Below are positions 1 to 9,841 of a stretch of DNA of 64,000 nucleotides, one piece after another. The notes under the pieces are model-generated. The model did no database searches and had not been told where the DNA came from. It was given only the letters and a program-made list of their open reading frames with translations. Every line of letters begins with the position of its first letter. Position 1 is the stretch's first letter. The DNA is taken from assembly GCA_018806915.1 (NCBI GenBank), contig JAGKQI010000046.1:310001-374000 (forward strand), given 5' to 3'. Source of the DNA: Phytophthora colocasiae (Eukaryota > Oomycota > Peronosporomycetes > Peronosporales > Peronosporaceae). The translations under genes and the position numbers were made by a program.

Positions 1-1
1 G

Positions 2-956
2 GATCAAGCATCCGACGAAGAAAAGTGCCTCACCTTCGGGGATCTTCTCACCGGCACGGCACGAAACTGGTACCGACAACTCAGCCGATCTACAAGGTTG
101 AAGTGGAGTGACCCGCTGAAAGCTTTCCAGACGCAGTAGTGCGGTCTCAGAGTCTCGGTGGCGTGGCAATATTACCACGCTCGTAAGAGATCCGATGAGT
201 CGCCACCGGAATACCTTTATCGTTTGAACGTAGCAGGTCTCCGAGCCAGAGTGATGATCAAGGATGGAGACGCCAAGGCTCGCCGCGAGCACGTCGAACA
301 CTTCATCGAGACGCTTGGGGATGCAGATCTGGCAGATCAACTGACCTTACTTCGACTCGCGGATCAACTCGAGGACGTATTGCGGGCCCGAGATCGTGCG
401 AGATCCAGACAGAAGAAGCCATCGTCAGGATCCAGCAAGTTCCGGCCGAAGACAACAACGGTCCCGCAGCCAACTGGTCCGACGCGTGCGATCCGCTCCA
501 TACAAGCCGTAGAATCCGAGGGATCCGACTATGGCGACTACGGATCCGATGGTGAGGTCCGCAGCGCGATACGTAGCAGCCTCGAGTGACCGACCGATTA
601 CATCGACGTCAACCGGATCAACGGAGAACACGACGGGATCTCCGGATCCTAAGAGGGACACGGATCCAATTCAAGCCAACTCGGATCCAGCACCACAGGA
701 TCGCCGGACACGTTTCTTCAACGAGGGACAGCGTTGCCCGCACTGCGGATCCAGGAAACATTCGGACCTTGGTTGCTGGAAACGGCTCACCTGCCAGAAG
801 TGCGGCAAGAAGGGTCATCCGTCGGATCGCTCTTTCTTCGTGTGCCGCGGCTGCGGTGAACTCTACGATCACGGCAAGTGCCGAGAAGATGTTCAACTAA
901 GACGCTCGCCGGGTTTGAATCCGGTACGAGACGAGCGTTCAACGTCTTACATCTGA
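2..956 (+). pseudogene. Gag capsid and zinc-knuckle fragment, Gypsy family A
   Basis: This is the 3' part of a retrotransposon gag gene, which builds the cytoplasmic RNA-packaging particle. The capsid-like part is open from base 2 in frame 2 and carries an in-frame TAG at 137-139. It aligns by eye with the gag of element B (8334-9803): an ARNW-Y-QL block, then the EYLYRLN and EDVLR blocks. Near 550 the reading shifts to frame 0, where two Cys/His knuckles (CPHC...C and CQKCGKKGH...C) and a third CRGC...H...C cluster follow, as in B. The frameshift and stop make it a pseudogene. The 5' part lies outside the window. The coding sequence is studded with GGATCC. Confidence 0.8.
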
Positions 957-1690
957 ACAAGAAGGCCATGGATCAAGTTATCAACGAGCGAACGGGTCTA
1001 TTGGATAATACATGTGAACTTCATGGGAAACGTACGGCTAGAGCTGCAAGCTTCCGCTCTACAGACGATGAGTACCAGAGATCCGAGGTCGCCATGTCCT
1101 TGGATCCCATGATTGGAGAGTCGCGCGGTTACTGGAAGTACCATGTCCCCAGCAAACACTTCAAGCAGGCCAAGGCAACGTGCAAGACCAACAATGCCAA
1201 GTCCACCGTGCTTCTTGACTCGGGATCCGAGGTGTCGATCATCGACGCCGCCTTTGCTCGTAAGGTTGGATCCCATATTGATACTAGTCAAACACAAGAA
1301 TGCCTCGGAATTGGTGAGCAGCTGTATATTGCAGCAGGCAAAACAAGGATCAAGGTTACCTTGACTGGGTACTTGGTGTACTTCTGCGACGTCTGGGTCG
1401 GCGAAGATCTGCCACCCGACTGCGTTGCGATCCTCGGTATGGACTTCATGGTACCGGATGGGATCCGACTCGACTTGGGCGATGGATCCGTGTGCTTGCA
1501 TGACGAGATCCGTGTACGGCTCCATGGGCGACGACAGATCTTCAGCGGCCGAGCTCGTCCGCTACTCCTCCAAGAAGGTATACGGCTGGAGCCCGGCGAG
1601 ATCTTCGAGCATCCGGACAGGATCCACCTCAAGGAGTACGAGAAGCTGTGGCTGCGAAGAGGCAAGCAATGGGGCGTTCACAGTTCGAGT
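878..1690 (+). pseudogene. Retropepsin-type protease fragment, Gypsy family A
   Basis: Aspartic protease region that would mature the Gag-Pol polyprotein. The active-site motif LLDSGSE is encoded at about 1211-1228, and the second conserved block LGMDFM lies near 1435-1450, both matching the protease of element B in order and spacing. Similarity to B continues into the start of pol (a GRRQ...LEPGE block near 1530-1600) and fades near 1690. There the sequence changes to an opposite-strand copy of the same family. No RT follows, so this is a deleted copy. The open frame continuing to 2038 is probably accidental. Confidence 0.75.
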
Positions 1691-1699
1691 CGGCTTGAC

Positions 1700-2592
1700 A
1701 TCCAGGGTGTCAGTCGGCATATGGGCCGTCAGCATAGCAGCGCCTGTGGGACCGAGCGCCATACGTCGGGGTTCAGACGAACAGTCGGATCCTGCCTCGG
1801 ACTCCGCCGAGGCGTATCTAGAGGATCCCGTCTGGTACTCCGGGGACTGCGCTATCTTGGACATCGGATCTCGGATCGCTCGTCGCTCACCAACGAGCAG
1901 CTTCAGTCGGCTGAAGAGCGAGGCCGCTGCGATACGGATCCTATCGTGATCCAAGCGGAAGAGGGTGTCTCCGTCAAAGGCCCCCGCAGCAAAACCGGCT
2001 TCCTCGAGCAGGCGGAGGAGATCCAAAGCGCTGTCTAAACTGTTCGTAGACTGAGCCGGTGTCGTGATCGGGCCGGTGAGAGATCCAAGCAATCGAGGGA
2101 GCAGGATTCTCATCACAGGGTCTTCCCGGAGGAAATCCTCGAGCGCAATCCGGCGATACGAAGCCTCCAGCTGGGTCGACGACCACTCCGATTTCACCAC
2201 CGGCTTCTCGTCGACATCAGATCCGGGTGCCTTCAGCTTCTTGCGCGCAGTCTTCGTCTTCTTCTTCGACGTTTTACCACCTGAGGGCTGCGCGGTGGTG
2301 GTGGTGGATGAAGATCCAACAGCTTTCGATATCGAATCCCCACCCAGCGGTTCAGAACGCGGGTTCTGAACCGCGAGGGTCCCCGAAAGGACCTGGGGAG
2401 TAGGGGGAGGGTTTTCTTCCGAGTCTGTTGCCAGACTCACCTCCTTCCTGTCAACATAACTCCTCCCAGGGCTCTGTCGATCCGTCGATCTAGCGTTCAG
2501 CGGTGCTGACGGCGATCCAACAACCGTCGGCACTTCTTCTCCCGGTTCTTCCTTCACTTGTACAGTCTTTTCGGACTCACGGTGATATCCTC
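1700..2592 (-). pseudogene. Gag N-terminal region of an inverted family A copy
   Basis: On the minus strand an open frame runs from just after a primer-binding site (2593-2614) leftward for about 300 codons. It is Ser/Pro-rich and acidic with a basic patch (a KKKTKTARKK run near 2240-2270), followed by a helical region with the block WSSTQLEASYRRIALEDFL. Its position directly behind LTR and primer site marks it as the N-terminal Gag domain. It is cut off near 1700 against the plus-strand protease fragment. I recognise no fold. Confidence 0.5.
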
Positions 2593-2614
2593 GGTTCGAA
2601 TCCGGGCACGCGCA
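2593..2614 (-). other. tRNA primer-binding site, family A
   Basis: Read on the minus strand, GCGCGTGCCCGGATTCGAA complements a tRNA 3' half (acceptor plus T-arm). The core GCGCGTGCCCGGAT is shared with the primer-binding site of element B at 5465-5482, and both are followed by ATATCACC. It shows that the DNA to the right (2615-3772) is the LTR of a minus-strand element. Confidence 0.6.
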
Positions 2615-3330
2615 ACATTGTGGTGTAGTGGATCCGCTGGAATGTGCAGGGATCCAACGTTCACACACGGCGCCCAGACACTGACTAACGGAGGGGTACT
2701 CCGATAACCGTGGGGGTTGCTGAGGCTCACCTTGTGTACCCGTCAGTGGGCGGGATCTGCTCTCTCAGGAACGGGAGAATGTACACAGGCGTGAGGGCTT
2801 GAACGTCCTTGGCGGGGACTTGGGAGGTTGGACTTGTGTGGGTATTCCTGCACACAGGTCCTGGTTGGGGGAATCTTGGTCTTGGACTCGAAGATCTTGT
2901 GGATCCTCGAATCCGGGGTTGCCTTGGTGGGTGTGGGGGTCCTTTTCCTTTACTGTCTTGCTTGCCGCCTCCTGTAGCGGTTGGTCTTCGGGTGGTTGAG
3001 AGATCGAAGGATCCTACGGTTAAGCAATCAACACCGTTGGATCCGGGGTCTTCACTAGCGTAAGGTAAGCCGGCCAAATCGGGGATCCGGTCTTAGCTGT
3101 AGCTAGGTAGGCGTAATAACTTGCAGGAACACTAAGGGGAGGCCAATACACTATCCTCTTCCCTTGTCTTGGGTCCTGAAGAAATCCACTTGCGCACTAG
3201 AAGGTAAATTCGACTCTCCGATTTATGGTTAGCCAGTTTCTCATCCTGTACCCTATCTTTCCCATCGCAGATCTCTACCTTGGATCATGTCTGCTCTCCT
3301 ACAGCTGCTTCACTTCGTTGATGCCTTGGA

Positions 3331-3560
3331 TCTTGAGGATCCGACTTGGGATGCGAGGATCCCGGATCCTGAACCTTGGATCTTGGATCTTCATACCTTG
3401 GGATCTTGGGGATCCTGGATCTTGAGGATCCGACTTGGGATCCGAGGATCCCGGATCCTGGGTCTTGGATCTTGGATCTTCATTCCTTGGGGATCCTGGA
3501 TCTCGAGGATCCGACTTGGGATCCGAGGATCCCGGATCCTAGGCCTTGGATCTGAGAATT
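3331..3560. repeat. Tandem array with GGATCC-rich units of 81-89 bp
   Basis: Units begin at about 3331, 3420 and 3501. Each carries GAGGATCCGACTTGGGAT, then GAGGATCCCGGATCCT, then runs of CTTGGATCTTGGATCTTC. Spacing is 89 then 81 bp, with a partial third unit. The array sits in the presumed LTR of family A. Confidence 0.85.
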
Positions 3561-3582
3561 ACGGATCTGGATCTTCATCTAA

Positions 3583-3705
3583 CTGGATCCGTACTTAGTC
3601 GGAAGACTGGATCCGCACTTAAGGAGACAGGATCCGAACTTACGTTGGCCGGATCCGAACTTAGGTCAATCAGGCCCCCTGGGTCCTAGCTTAGGATCCG
3701 TCCTT
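3583..3705. repeat. Short tandem array GGATCCG-N-ACTTA
   Basis: Four copies of GGATCCGNACTTA spaced about 21-23 bp (near 3584, 3608, 3630 and 3651), with a weaker fifth GGATCCGTCCTT near 3692. It adjoins the 81-89-bp array. Confidence 0.8.
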
Positions 3706-3776
3706 GAGTAGGTTCCATATATCCGATACCTGTCCTTGTCGTAATACCATGTCGCACGTCACCCATCATCGTGGTC

Positions 3777-5462
3777 TGACATGATGTTAATTCCGATTTT
3801 CGAGCGACAGGTGGATATTACGTTATGATGTGATTGGTTATACTATGGGTTATAAGCGAAAGGGGCTTTGGGACGTGGCCGTACCCGTGCGACATCTGTG
3901 GAAGATTGTGGATAAACCTTCGCCTGACTGTAAAGGGGCCCAAAGGACCAGAAGTGTACTTCAGAGTGTGCACAACTCTGAAGGTCAACTACACTCTGTC
4001 TGGTCACCGGACTTTCCCCGACGATGAGTGCCTAAGTTCTGGCGGAAAGTCTCTCAGAAGAACGTATCTCTGAGAGACCTCATCCCGTTACCGTCCAGCG
4101 CGACGATGGATGGTTCAAGGATTCACAATATATACCCGCAGAGACCAAGTATCGCGCGCCGGACGCCGCGCACCCGCGCAACCCTCAAGATCTTCATGTA
4201 CGTTGTAGCATTGGTGCTCCGTACTCTGGTTTCTTACTCAAGACTCTGGTATCTCTAACCCTGAGTGACCAAGACTCTGAAGACCAAGTGATATCAGACT
4301 CTGAAAACCAGGATACCGGACTCTGAAACCACCGAAGATCCAAGACCATACTGAAACCAAGTGAACCCAAGTTCAAGTCACGCATTCAAGTGATTACTGA
4401 CCTGCACATCCCCCGTAATGACGTCTCTACCTGTCAACCCATCGAGATCGGCTGCACAGACTGCATACTGAGACCAAGTCAAAGTACCAGATGTATACAA
4501 AGACCAAGAGTACCTGAGATATGAAGACTGACTGCATAAAGGACGCAAAAGATGACAAGAAGGAGAGAGTTACCAGAAAGATATGATAGTTATGAGGAAG
4601 ATAAACGATAAACAGAGTTCAATTTGCCGTGTAACCCAGAAGTCGTTGTACCTCTGTTTGCAAGGCCACGCCAAGCATCGCTGCCGTGTGATCTCTCGCC
4701 TATCCAATCCCCTTAGGCGGAGATCAGGTAACGAAGAGACCTGAGAGGACCCGCCTATTCCATATCCTAGTTGGGTCGTTTGTTTTGTCTCTAGCGGTAG
4801 CCCATTTCATATTGCTCGTTTGGACAGGCTCTGGAAACTAGACAGTCGTTTTCAGAGTGCAAGGTAGACTGTTATATATAGCCGATTGTATTGGTTTATA
4901 TTTTCCCTCTATACTAGGGGGTGGTGCGCGAACGTAAAGGGATACCAGACAGACCAGGTGTCTGGTAGCAAGTCCCTAGTTGACCTGGAGTGTTAGCCCA
5001 CCGTTCAAGGGCCTAGAAAGAATAAGAACGGCTGTATATATTTGTATATTTTCGAACTCTGTATATTGGTTGTTTATCTCTGAAAGTCAGGCATCTCGGT
5101 TCTGGATTTGTGATATTCAGACACCGATTTCAGGCTTTCTCTGGTATATCCACCTCTTTTCGACCGCCGACTTCCTGGAAACCATCTTGGTTCCCAGAGA
5201 TTCCGACTCCCGAACGCTCCTGGAAAGATTTCCTGAATACCGACACCAGACTCCAAGGGAACCCCAACTTCTCTTCACAATACATTCTCAGACTCCGGCG
5301 AGGGTCATATTTCCGAAGACAACGAACCCACGAGGATACCGCAAGGTACCACACGCCAACCTACCGTTGTACGGCTCTGAAAGCCCCTTTTCAGTAGTCG
5401 TATAACTAGGGTTCACTATACGCCCCCTGCTCCGCGACCAAAGTTTCACCGACTTCGCGACA
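3777..5462 (+). repeat. 5' LTR of element B
   Basis: 1686 bp, bounded by TG and CA. It matches 19255-20942 with roughly twenty differences by eye. A TATATATA box lies at 4873-4880. The sequence contains many ACTCTGAAAACCAG-type words. Short open frames here recur in all LTR copies but lack ATG starts and are not annotated. Confidence 0.95.
4689..4726 (+). promoter_or_regulatory. Conserved hairpin in the B LTR
   Basis: Arms TGATCTC plus CGCC pair with GGCG plus GAGATCA around a loop containing CAATCCCC. The same structure recurs at 20167-20204. In the B' LTR at 60320-60357 (minus strand) the inner arms are CACC and GGTG, a compensatory change that keeps the pair. It lies upstream of the TATA-like sequence, so its role is unknown. 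Confidence 0.6.
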
Positions 5463-5464
5463 AC

Positions 5465-5482
5465 TGGTGCGCGTGCCCGGAT
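5465..5482 (+). other. tRNA primer-binding site of element B
   Basis: TGGTGCGCGTGCCCGGAT begins two bases after the LTR end. It is complementary to a tRNA 3' end of the form ATCCGGGCACGCGCACCA and would prime minus-strand DNA synthesis. The same core occurs at 2593-2614 in family A. Confidence 0.75.
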
Positions 5483-5555
5483 TTTTGGAATCGTGATATC
5501 ACCGGATTCGAGAGTACAAGAAGAGAAAGTTTCCTGTCAAGCGTCTATATTCAAG

Positions 5556-6497
5556 ATGGCTACGCCAGGATCTACGAGAGGAGGACGCCGTGGTCGTGGT
5601 CGGAGTATTCCGACACGTCAATCCAAGCGTCTACAAGGTTTGTCGCCTGAGGAGCAACCAGACTTGGATGCTATCCAGAAGGCGGCCCGCGAGAAGAGGA
5701 AAGCTGCGCGAGAGAAGAAAGCAGCTGAGAGTGTGAGCGTCCCAGAACCGGCGGTCGAAGACCAGCCTGCTGAGGAACCAGAAGCTCAGGAGGCACCTGC
5801 TGTCTCTGGTGAACAAGGTTCTGAAGGCCCGTCAGAAGTCGAGGGTTCTGGTGACGAGGTGACCACTGCCCGCGAGGGTGGTGATAAGGCGTCTGAGGGA
5901 GGCGCCGATATGGTTGAGCCCCCGGAAGTGATCGATCTGTGTTCAGATTCGACCACTTCCGGCCAGTCCGTGGATGAAGTGAAGCCAGGGCCCGGACTCT
6001 CTGAAGAACATGTTCCGCAGTCCCCAAAGTCTGAAGACACACCATTGTCTGATGACATGGCAATCAAGTCCGAAGAGTCTCTGAAGACACCGTCTGACGA
6101 GTCTGGGAGGGCTGATTCGCTTGATGGGGAACGAGCTCTGAGGTATGTGCGTCGTGAGTTCCGCCGCTGGAGAGATATGGACACAGGCAAGGTCGTCCCG
6201 CCAAGCATCGAATATATGTGGCCGACGATGAAGCCTAGTGCTGATGCTTTCCAGAAAGCTGCTGCAGCGACCGGCGACTACATCAAGTGGCGATGTTCCT
6301 CTGTCTTCCCTGAGGATATGTGGATCTCAGAGTTTCACGTGAGGCGCCATGGTTTTGGCCGGATACAAGATCTTTCCTACGTCGAGATTCCGATGAGCAC
6401 GTTGACAGCACCAGAGTGTGTAGCTATTCTTCAGACAATGCTGTACGAGGCGGGTTTCGAATTCCAGAACCTCCTCCCAACATGGTCCCAGACATAA
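5556..6497 (+). CDS. Gag N-terminal ORF of element B
   Basis: First sense ORF after the primer-binding site, with ATG at 5556. The start is basic (GGRRGRGR) and followed by a lysine/arginine helix (REKRKAAREKKAAES), a long acidic Ser/Pro-rich stretch and a more structured C-terminal 110 residues (RYVRREFRRWRDMD ... EFHVRRHGFGRIQDL). It ends at TAA 6495-6497, but the same frame is open beyond it into the next two ORFs. All three were probably one Gag protein of about 1400 residues in the ancestor. No known domain recognised. Confidence 0.6.
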   Translation: MATPGSTRGGRRGRGRSIPTRQSKRLQGLSPEEQPDLDAIQKAAREKRKAAREKKAAESVSVPEPAVEDQPAEEPEAQEAPAVSGEQGSEGPSEVEGSGDEVTTAREGGDKASEGGADMVEPPEVIDLCSDSTTSGQSVDEVKPGPGLSEEHVPQSPKSEDTPLSDDMAIKSEESLKTPSDESGRADSLDGERALRYVRREFRRWRDMDTGKVVPPSIEYMWPTMKPSADAFQKAAAATGDYIKWRCSSVFPEDMWISEFHVRRHGFGRIQDLSYVEIPMSTLTAPECVAILQTMLYEAGFEFQNLLPTWSQT

Positions 6498-8333
6498 GCG
6501 TCAGCTGTTTTCGAGTCCCAAGTACGCAGCGTGGCGTCCGAACTTCAGAGTCGACTCGCTGTGGAATTGGTTGAGTGGGTCACCGTGACCGCCAGGTTAC
6601 AGGTTAACCGACTCCCAGAAAGTGTGAAAGCAGAAGACATGACAAGTCGAGATGAAGCAGACAGTGTATTACCAGACAAGGATGCTGACCTACAAGGACG
6701 ACAGCTGATCATGCGACTCCGGGTGACCGGACTCCGAGTGACGCACAGCTCCGATGGTTCCAGCAGTGATGAGCCACCGCGGTCCAAGCGCTTACAGCAG
6801 AGACCACCGCGCCCACATGTCCCGTCAACACCGTCAGCCATGTCGACGCCGTCGCTGTCTTCACTGCCGCAGTACGAGAGTCGCTCCGATAACACACGAC
6901 CGGACTCTGGAAACCCGATGTCTGAGGATCACGGCACTTCTCAGACTCGGATGTCGGACGTGCCAATTTCCAGTGTCATTGGGACCTCGGATGACCAGTC
7001 GTCGGGATTCCAGACTTCCCGCGGAAGCTCTACGGATTCGTCCTTGATGTCCATGAGTCGAGGGGCGGCATCACATATGTCGCTGTCCACAGGAAGTCTG
7101 GCGTTAATCGCTCAAGGCGCTGATGTGGGAGGAACAGCCTCTGAAGGCATGGGGATTCAAGTGACGCGAACGCTGTTACCAGTGAAACCAGAGTTCGAAG
7201 ATGTCGACATGCCGCAAGAGAAACCAGAGGTGGCGGACGCGAAGTCTGGAAACCAGGTGTCTGTCAGAAGTTCTTCACGGGATTTCAGACAATTGACTCC
7301 GGAGATTCCGCCTGTATCTGTCTCCACCCGAAGCGAAAGTCACCAGAGCCACCGCCAAAGTGTGAAGAGTGAAGACCTTCCAAGACCACCGTCCCGACGC
7401 TTGAGTTCCATCGCGTCGAGTCGTACGAAGTCTGAAGCTCGAAGTTCTCAGAGATCAGGACCTGCCCAGATCGAGTTGAACGTCATGAGGCAGCAGCAGG
7501 AGTGGCAAAGCCGGATGGAGCAAGCGCAGATGGAGTTCTTGGCCCGAGAACGCTTGGGATCCATGGAACGCGATCGTCGTCGAGAGCAACGTGACTTGGA
7601 GGCCAGGCGCGAAATTCAGACGCTCACCGAGCGCTTGTTGAAGTCGGAAAACGCGAGGCTGGAGGCTGAGAGACGTGCCGACGACGCTGAAGAACGCAGA
7701 AGTCTGGTATCTGAAAACAAGCTCAGGAATCGCAGCGCGGCAGAGTTGGAAACTCTGAAAACGGAGCTCCAGAACTCTGAAAACCAACGTCTGGAATCAG
7801 AGTTTGCTGAACGCTGGCGACTGAGAGAGGCTGAGACTGAAGCCGAACATGCGCGTGCGACTGACGAGATGCAACGGGACTGGATTTCTCAAATGGAAGC
7901 CTTACAACAGCGAATGAAAGTCATGGAAGCCGAGCGCGACAGGGAGAAAGAAAGTTCTCAGAACATGCAACGGTTCCAAGCCGGTCAGTTGAGAAACCTT
8001 CGAGCGACATTATCCCAAGTTCAAGAGGCGCGAAGGGTCGGTCACCCTGATTCGGCAACTTCGAACCAAGTGTTACATACAGGCAACCCTGAAGTTGCAA
8101 CTATGTATCCAGTATCCGGGTCAGAAATCAGAGGTGACGCAAGAAGGGTTGGGGTTGAACCCATGTCACATTCACCGGCTCTCAAGACGGAATCTCGAGA
8201 GGTTGCAACCTTCCAGCAAGGCAACCCTGCACGAAGCACGGGGACGAAGCGAGTGAAGGCCGAGAGGAATGGCGGCGCTACTACTGCTACGGCCACCCAG
8301 GTGACTCAAGCGACTTCGGTGACAGAGACCTAG
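6498..8333 (+). CDS. Gag middle region of element B, coiled coil
   Basis: Continues in frame from the upstream ORF. The first 300 residues are Ser/Pro-rich and low complexity. A long charged heptad-like coiled coil follows (about 7460-8000, from the MRQQQEWQSRMEQAQMEFL block to MEALQQRMKVMEAERD), then a basic tail. It ends at TAG 8331-8333, beyond which the frame stays open into the capsid ORF, so the stop looks like a late mutation. Long coiled coils often drive Gag assembly; that role here is inferred. Confidence 0.6.
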   Translation, partial: ASAVFESQVRSVASELQSRLAVELVEWVTVTARLQVNRLPESVKAEDMTSRDEADSVLPDKDADLQGRQLIMRLRVTGLRVTHSSDGSSSDEPPRSKRLQQRPPRPHVPSTPSAMSTPSLSSLPQYESRSDNTRPDSGNPMSEDHGTSQTRMSDVPISSVIGTSDDQSSGFQTSRGSSTDSSLMSMSRGAASHMSLSTGSLALIAQGADVGGTASEGMGIQVTRTLLPVKPEFEDVDMPQEKPEVADAKSGNQVSVRSSSRDFRQLTPEIPPVSVSTRSESHQSHRQSVKSEDLPRPPSRRLSSIASSRTKSEARSSQRSGPAQIELNVMRQQQEWQSRMEQAQMEFLARERLGSMERDRRREQRDLEARREIQTLTERLLKSENARLEAERRADDAEERRSLVSENKLRNRSAAELETLKTELQNSENQRLESEFAERWRLREAETEAEHARATDEMQRDWISQMEALQQRMKVMEAERDREKESSQNMQRFQAGQLRNLRATLSQVQEARRVGHPDSATSNQVLHTGNPEVATMYPVSGSEIRGDARRVGVEPMSHSPALKTESREVATFQQGNPARSTGTKRVKAERNGGATTATATQVTQATSVTET

Positions 8334-9803
8334 GGTGATACCAGACGTGCGCCTACTCCGAGGCGAGATCCGCCGCAGAGAACTGAAGCTAGGCGGCCTA
8401 ATGGAGATCGAATAGCGTCTCGCAGAGCGAAGCGTCATGATAGAGCACCAGACTCTGGTGGAGACTCTGACGATTCAAGTTCAGACTCCGCGAGCTCGTC
8501 ATCGGAGGACTCAGAGCCAGGTGAAGTGGTGAATCTGACGGCAGCAACTCAAGCACAAGCCGGAACCACACTTCTGACGCTAAGGCCGTTCATGAACTCG
8601 AACAACCTTGGGGAATTCGACCCCAGAGCTACTCTCAGGGAACGTGTCCACTGGTGGGAGCGGTTTACGAATATGGCTTCTCAAGGAGGTTGGTCGACTA
8701 AGACGCGCATCCAGGAACTTAAGTTGAAGCTCCCTGTGTCTGCGCGAGACTGGTTTAACCAGCTTCCCAAAAGTGTGTCCCGTGACTGGAAGGAGCTATC
8801 TTCAGAGTTCAAGAAACGTTATTGCAAAGCTCGGTCATCGTATTCTGAGAGGTACTTTACGATGGCTATGAAGGACTCTGAGACTCCGCTTGAATTTTTC
8901 TACCGATTTAATTCTGCTGCTGGGAAAGCTGACATCGATTTCAGAAAGTCGTCCAAGCGTCTTGAGAAACATGTACTACGATTCATCACGAAGCTTAAAG
9001 ATGCACGTCTGAAAACTTCGCTGCAAGGTCAGAGATTTCGACGGATTTCAGACTTGGAATATGCGTTGCAGCAAGATGAAGACGTGTGGCGAACTGGTGA
9101 CCAAGAAATGACCCCTGCCAAGTCTCGAGATTTCCGGGCTGACAATATTCCGCGAGGACAGTTCAAGCCCGAGCGTGTGCATCGGACTTACGTCGCAAGA
9201 GATATGGATTCTGAAGACTATGACTCTGAAGACTCTGAAAACCATAAGGAATCTCTGAAATCCAATCAGGATACCAGAGATCAGACGGGTGATTCCAGAA
9301 CTCCAAGTGCGACTTCAGAGTCTGCTCGTGATGAGAGTAATGTGCAAGCATCTTCGAACAATTCAAAGGCCCCACCAAGTGCGGATTGGACGCAGACCCT
9401 GACGGATGAAGTATATCGAGTGATGGATAACATGGGATGGCGTCCGCCGCCCCAGTCCCCGTCTGGATCGTCAGGTCAAGGATTCCACCAGAGGCGTCAT
9501 GAGAATAGTGGTTACTGGAACAAGTTCTGTGAAAAATGTCAACGCTCAGGACACTCAGAGGAAGATTGCTGGAGAGATATCACGTGTGACCGATGCCAGG
9601 AGAAGGGACACCCGAGTCGAATGTGTCGGATGCCACCCTGTGAGGTATGTGGAAGAGTACACCCTGGAAAACCCTGTGAAGATCTGAAAACTCTGGAAGC
9701 ACTCAAGCAACTTGCTCGACAAGGTGCACTCAAGGACATGCCAAACCACCTACGGGAGAAACTCCTGAGTGATGAGGCAGACTCCGGGAAGCCGTTAAAC
9801 TAA
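8334..9803 (+). CDS. Gag capsid and nucleocapsid of element B
   Basis: In frame with the preceding ORFs. After an acidic serine stretch, a retrotransposon-gag capsid region runs from about 8590 to 9090 (blocks FMNSNNLGEFDP, VHWWERFTN, ARDWFNQLP, FFYRFNSAAG). A Ser/Asp-rich linker follows. The end carries Cys/His knuckles FCEKCQRSGHSEEDC, CDRCQEKGHPSRMC and CEVCGRVHPGKPC. It ends at TAA 9801-9803, overlapping a -1 frameshift site. The same knuckle order is seen in family A at 720-890. Confidence 0.85.
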   Translation, partial: GDTRRAPTPRRDPPQRTEARRPNGDRIASRRAKRHDRAPDSGGDSDDSSSDSASSSSEDSEPGEVVNLTAATQAQAGTTLLTLRPFMNSNNLGEFDPRATLRERVHWWERFTNMASQGGWSTKTRIQELKLKLPVSARDWFNQLPKSVSRDWKELSSEFKKRYCKARSSYSERYFTMAMKDSETPLEFFYRFNSAAGKADIDFRKSSKRLEKHVLRFITKLKDARLKTSLQGQRFRRISDLEYALQQDEDVWRTGDQEMTPAKSRDFRADNIPRGQFKPERVHRTYVARDMDSEDYDSEDSENHKESLKSNQDTRDQTGDSRTPSATSESARDESNVQASSNNSKAPPSADWTQTLTDEVYRVMDNMGWRPPPQSPSGSSGQGFHQRRHENSGYWNKFCEKCQRSGHSEEDCWRDITCDRCQEKGHPSRMCRMPPCEVCGRVHPGKPCEDLKTLEALKQLARQGALKDMPNHLREKLLSDEADSGKPLN

Positions 9804-9841
9804 AATGCCCGTCGGATGGGGATCCGAAACGCGCCGGGCAT
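9794..9841 (+). promoter_or_regulatory. Probable -1 ribosomal frameshift signal, gag to protease (B)
   Basis: The heptamer G TTA AAC (9794-9800) lies in the gag frame directly before the gag stop TAA. Four bases later a stem ATGCCCG/CGGGCAT (9805-9811 with 9835-9841) encloses a second stem TCGGAT/ATCCGA (9812-9817 with 9822-9827). The -1 frame is open from here into the protease. GTTAAAC is a known slippery sequence in other systems; function here is inferred. Confidence 0.65.

Larger units (their letters stand above)
2615..3772 (-). repeat. LTR and flank of the inverted family A copy
   Basis: Non-coding stretch between the primer-binding site and the B insertion, interpreted as the 5' LTR of the minus-strand A copy. 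It is rich in GGATCC and GGATC-type words and ends in two tandem arrays. The outer LTR boundary could not be fixed. Bases 3706-3772 lack the GGATCC signature and may belong to a different flank. Confidence 0.45.

Noticed and set aside
1562..1990. Extension of the minus-strand A gag frame over the protease fragment
   Set aside because: The plus strand to about 1690 is clearly protease/pol homologous to B, so at least that overlap is accidental.
2590..2617. Sequence like a tRNA T-arm and acceptor end
   Set aside because: No D-arm or anticodon arm upstream; position and comparison with B show it is a primer-binding site.
4980..5405. 141-codon frame recurring in all three B-type LTRs
   Set aside because: It starts with TTG, has no ATG start, and its conservation is explained by LTR identity.
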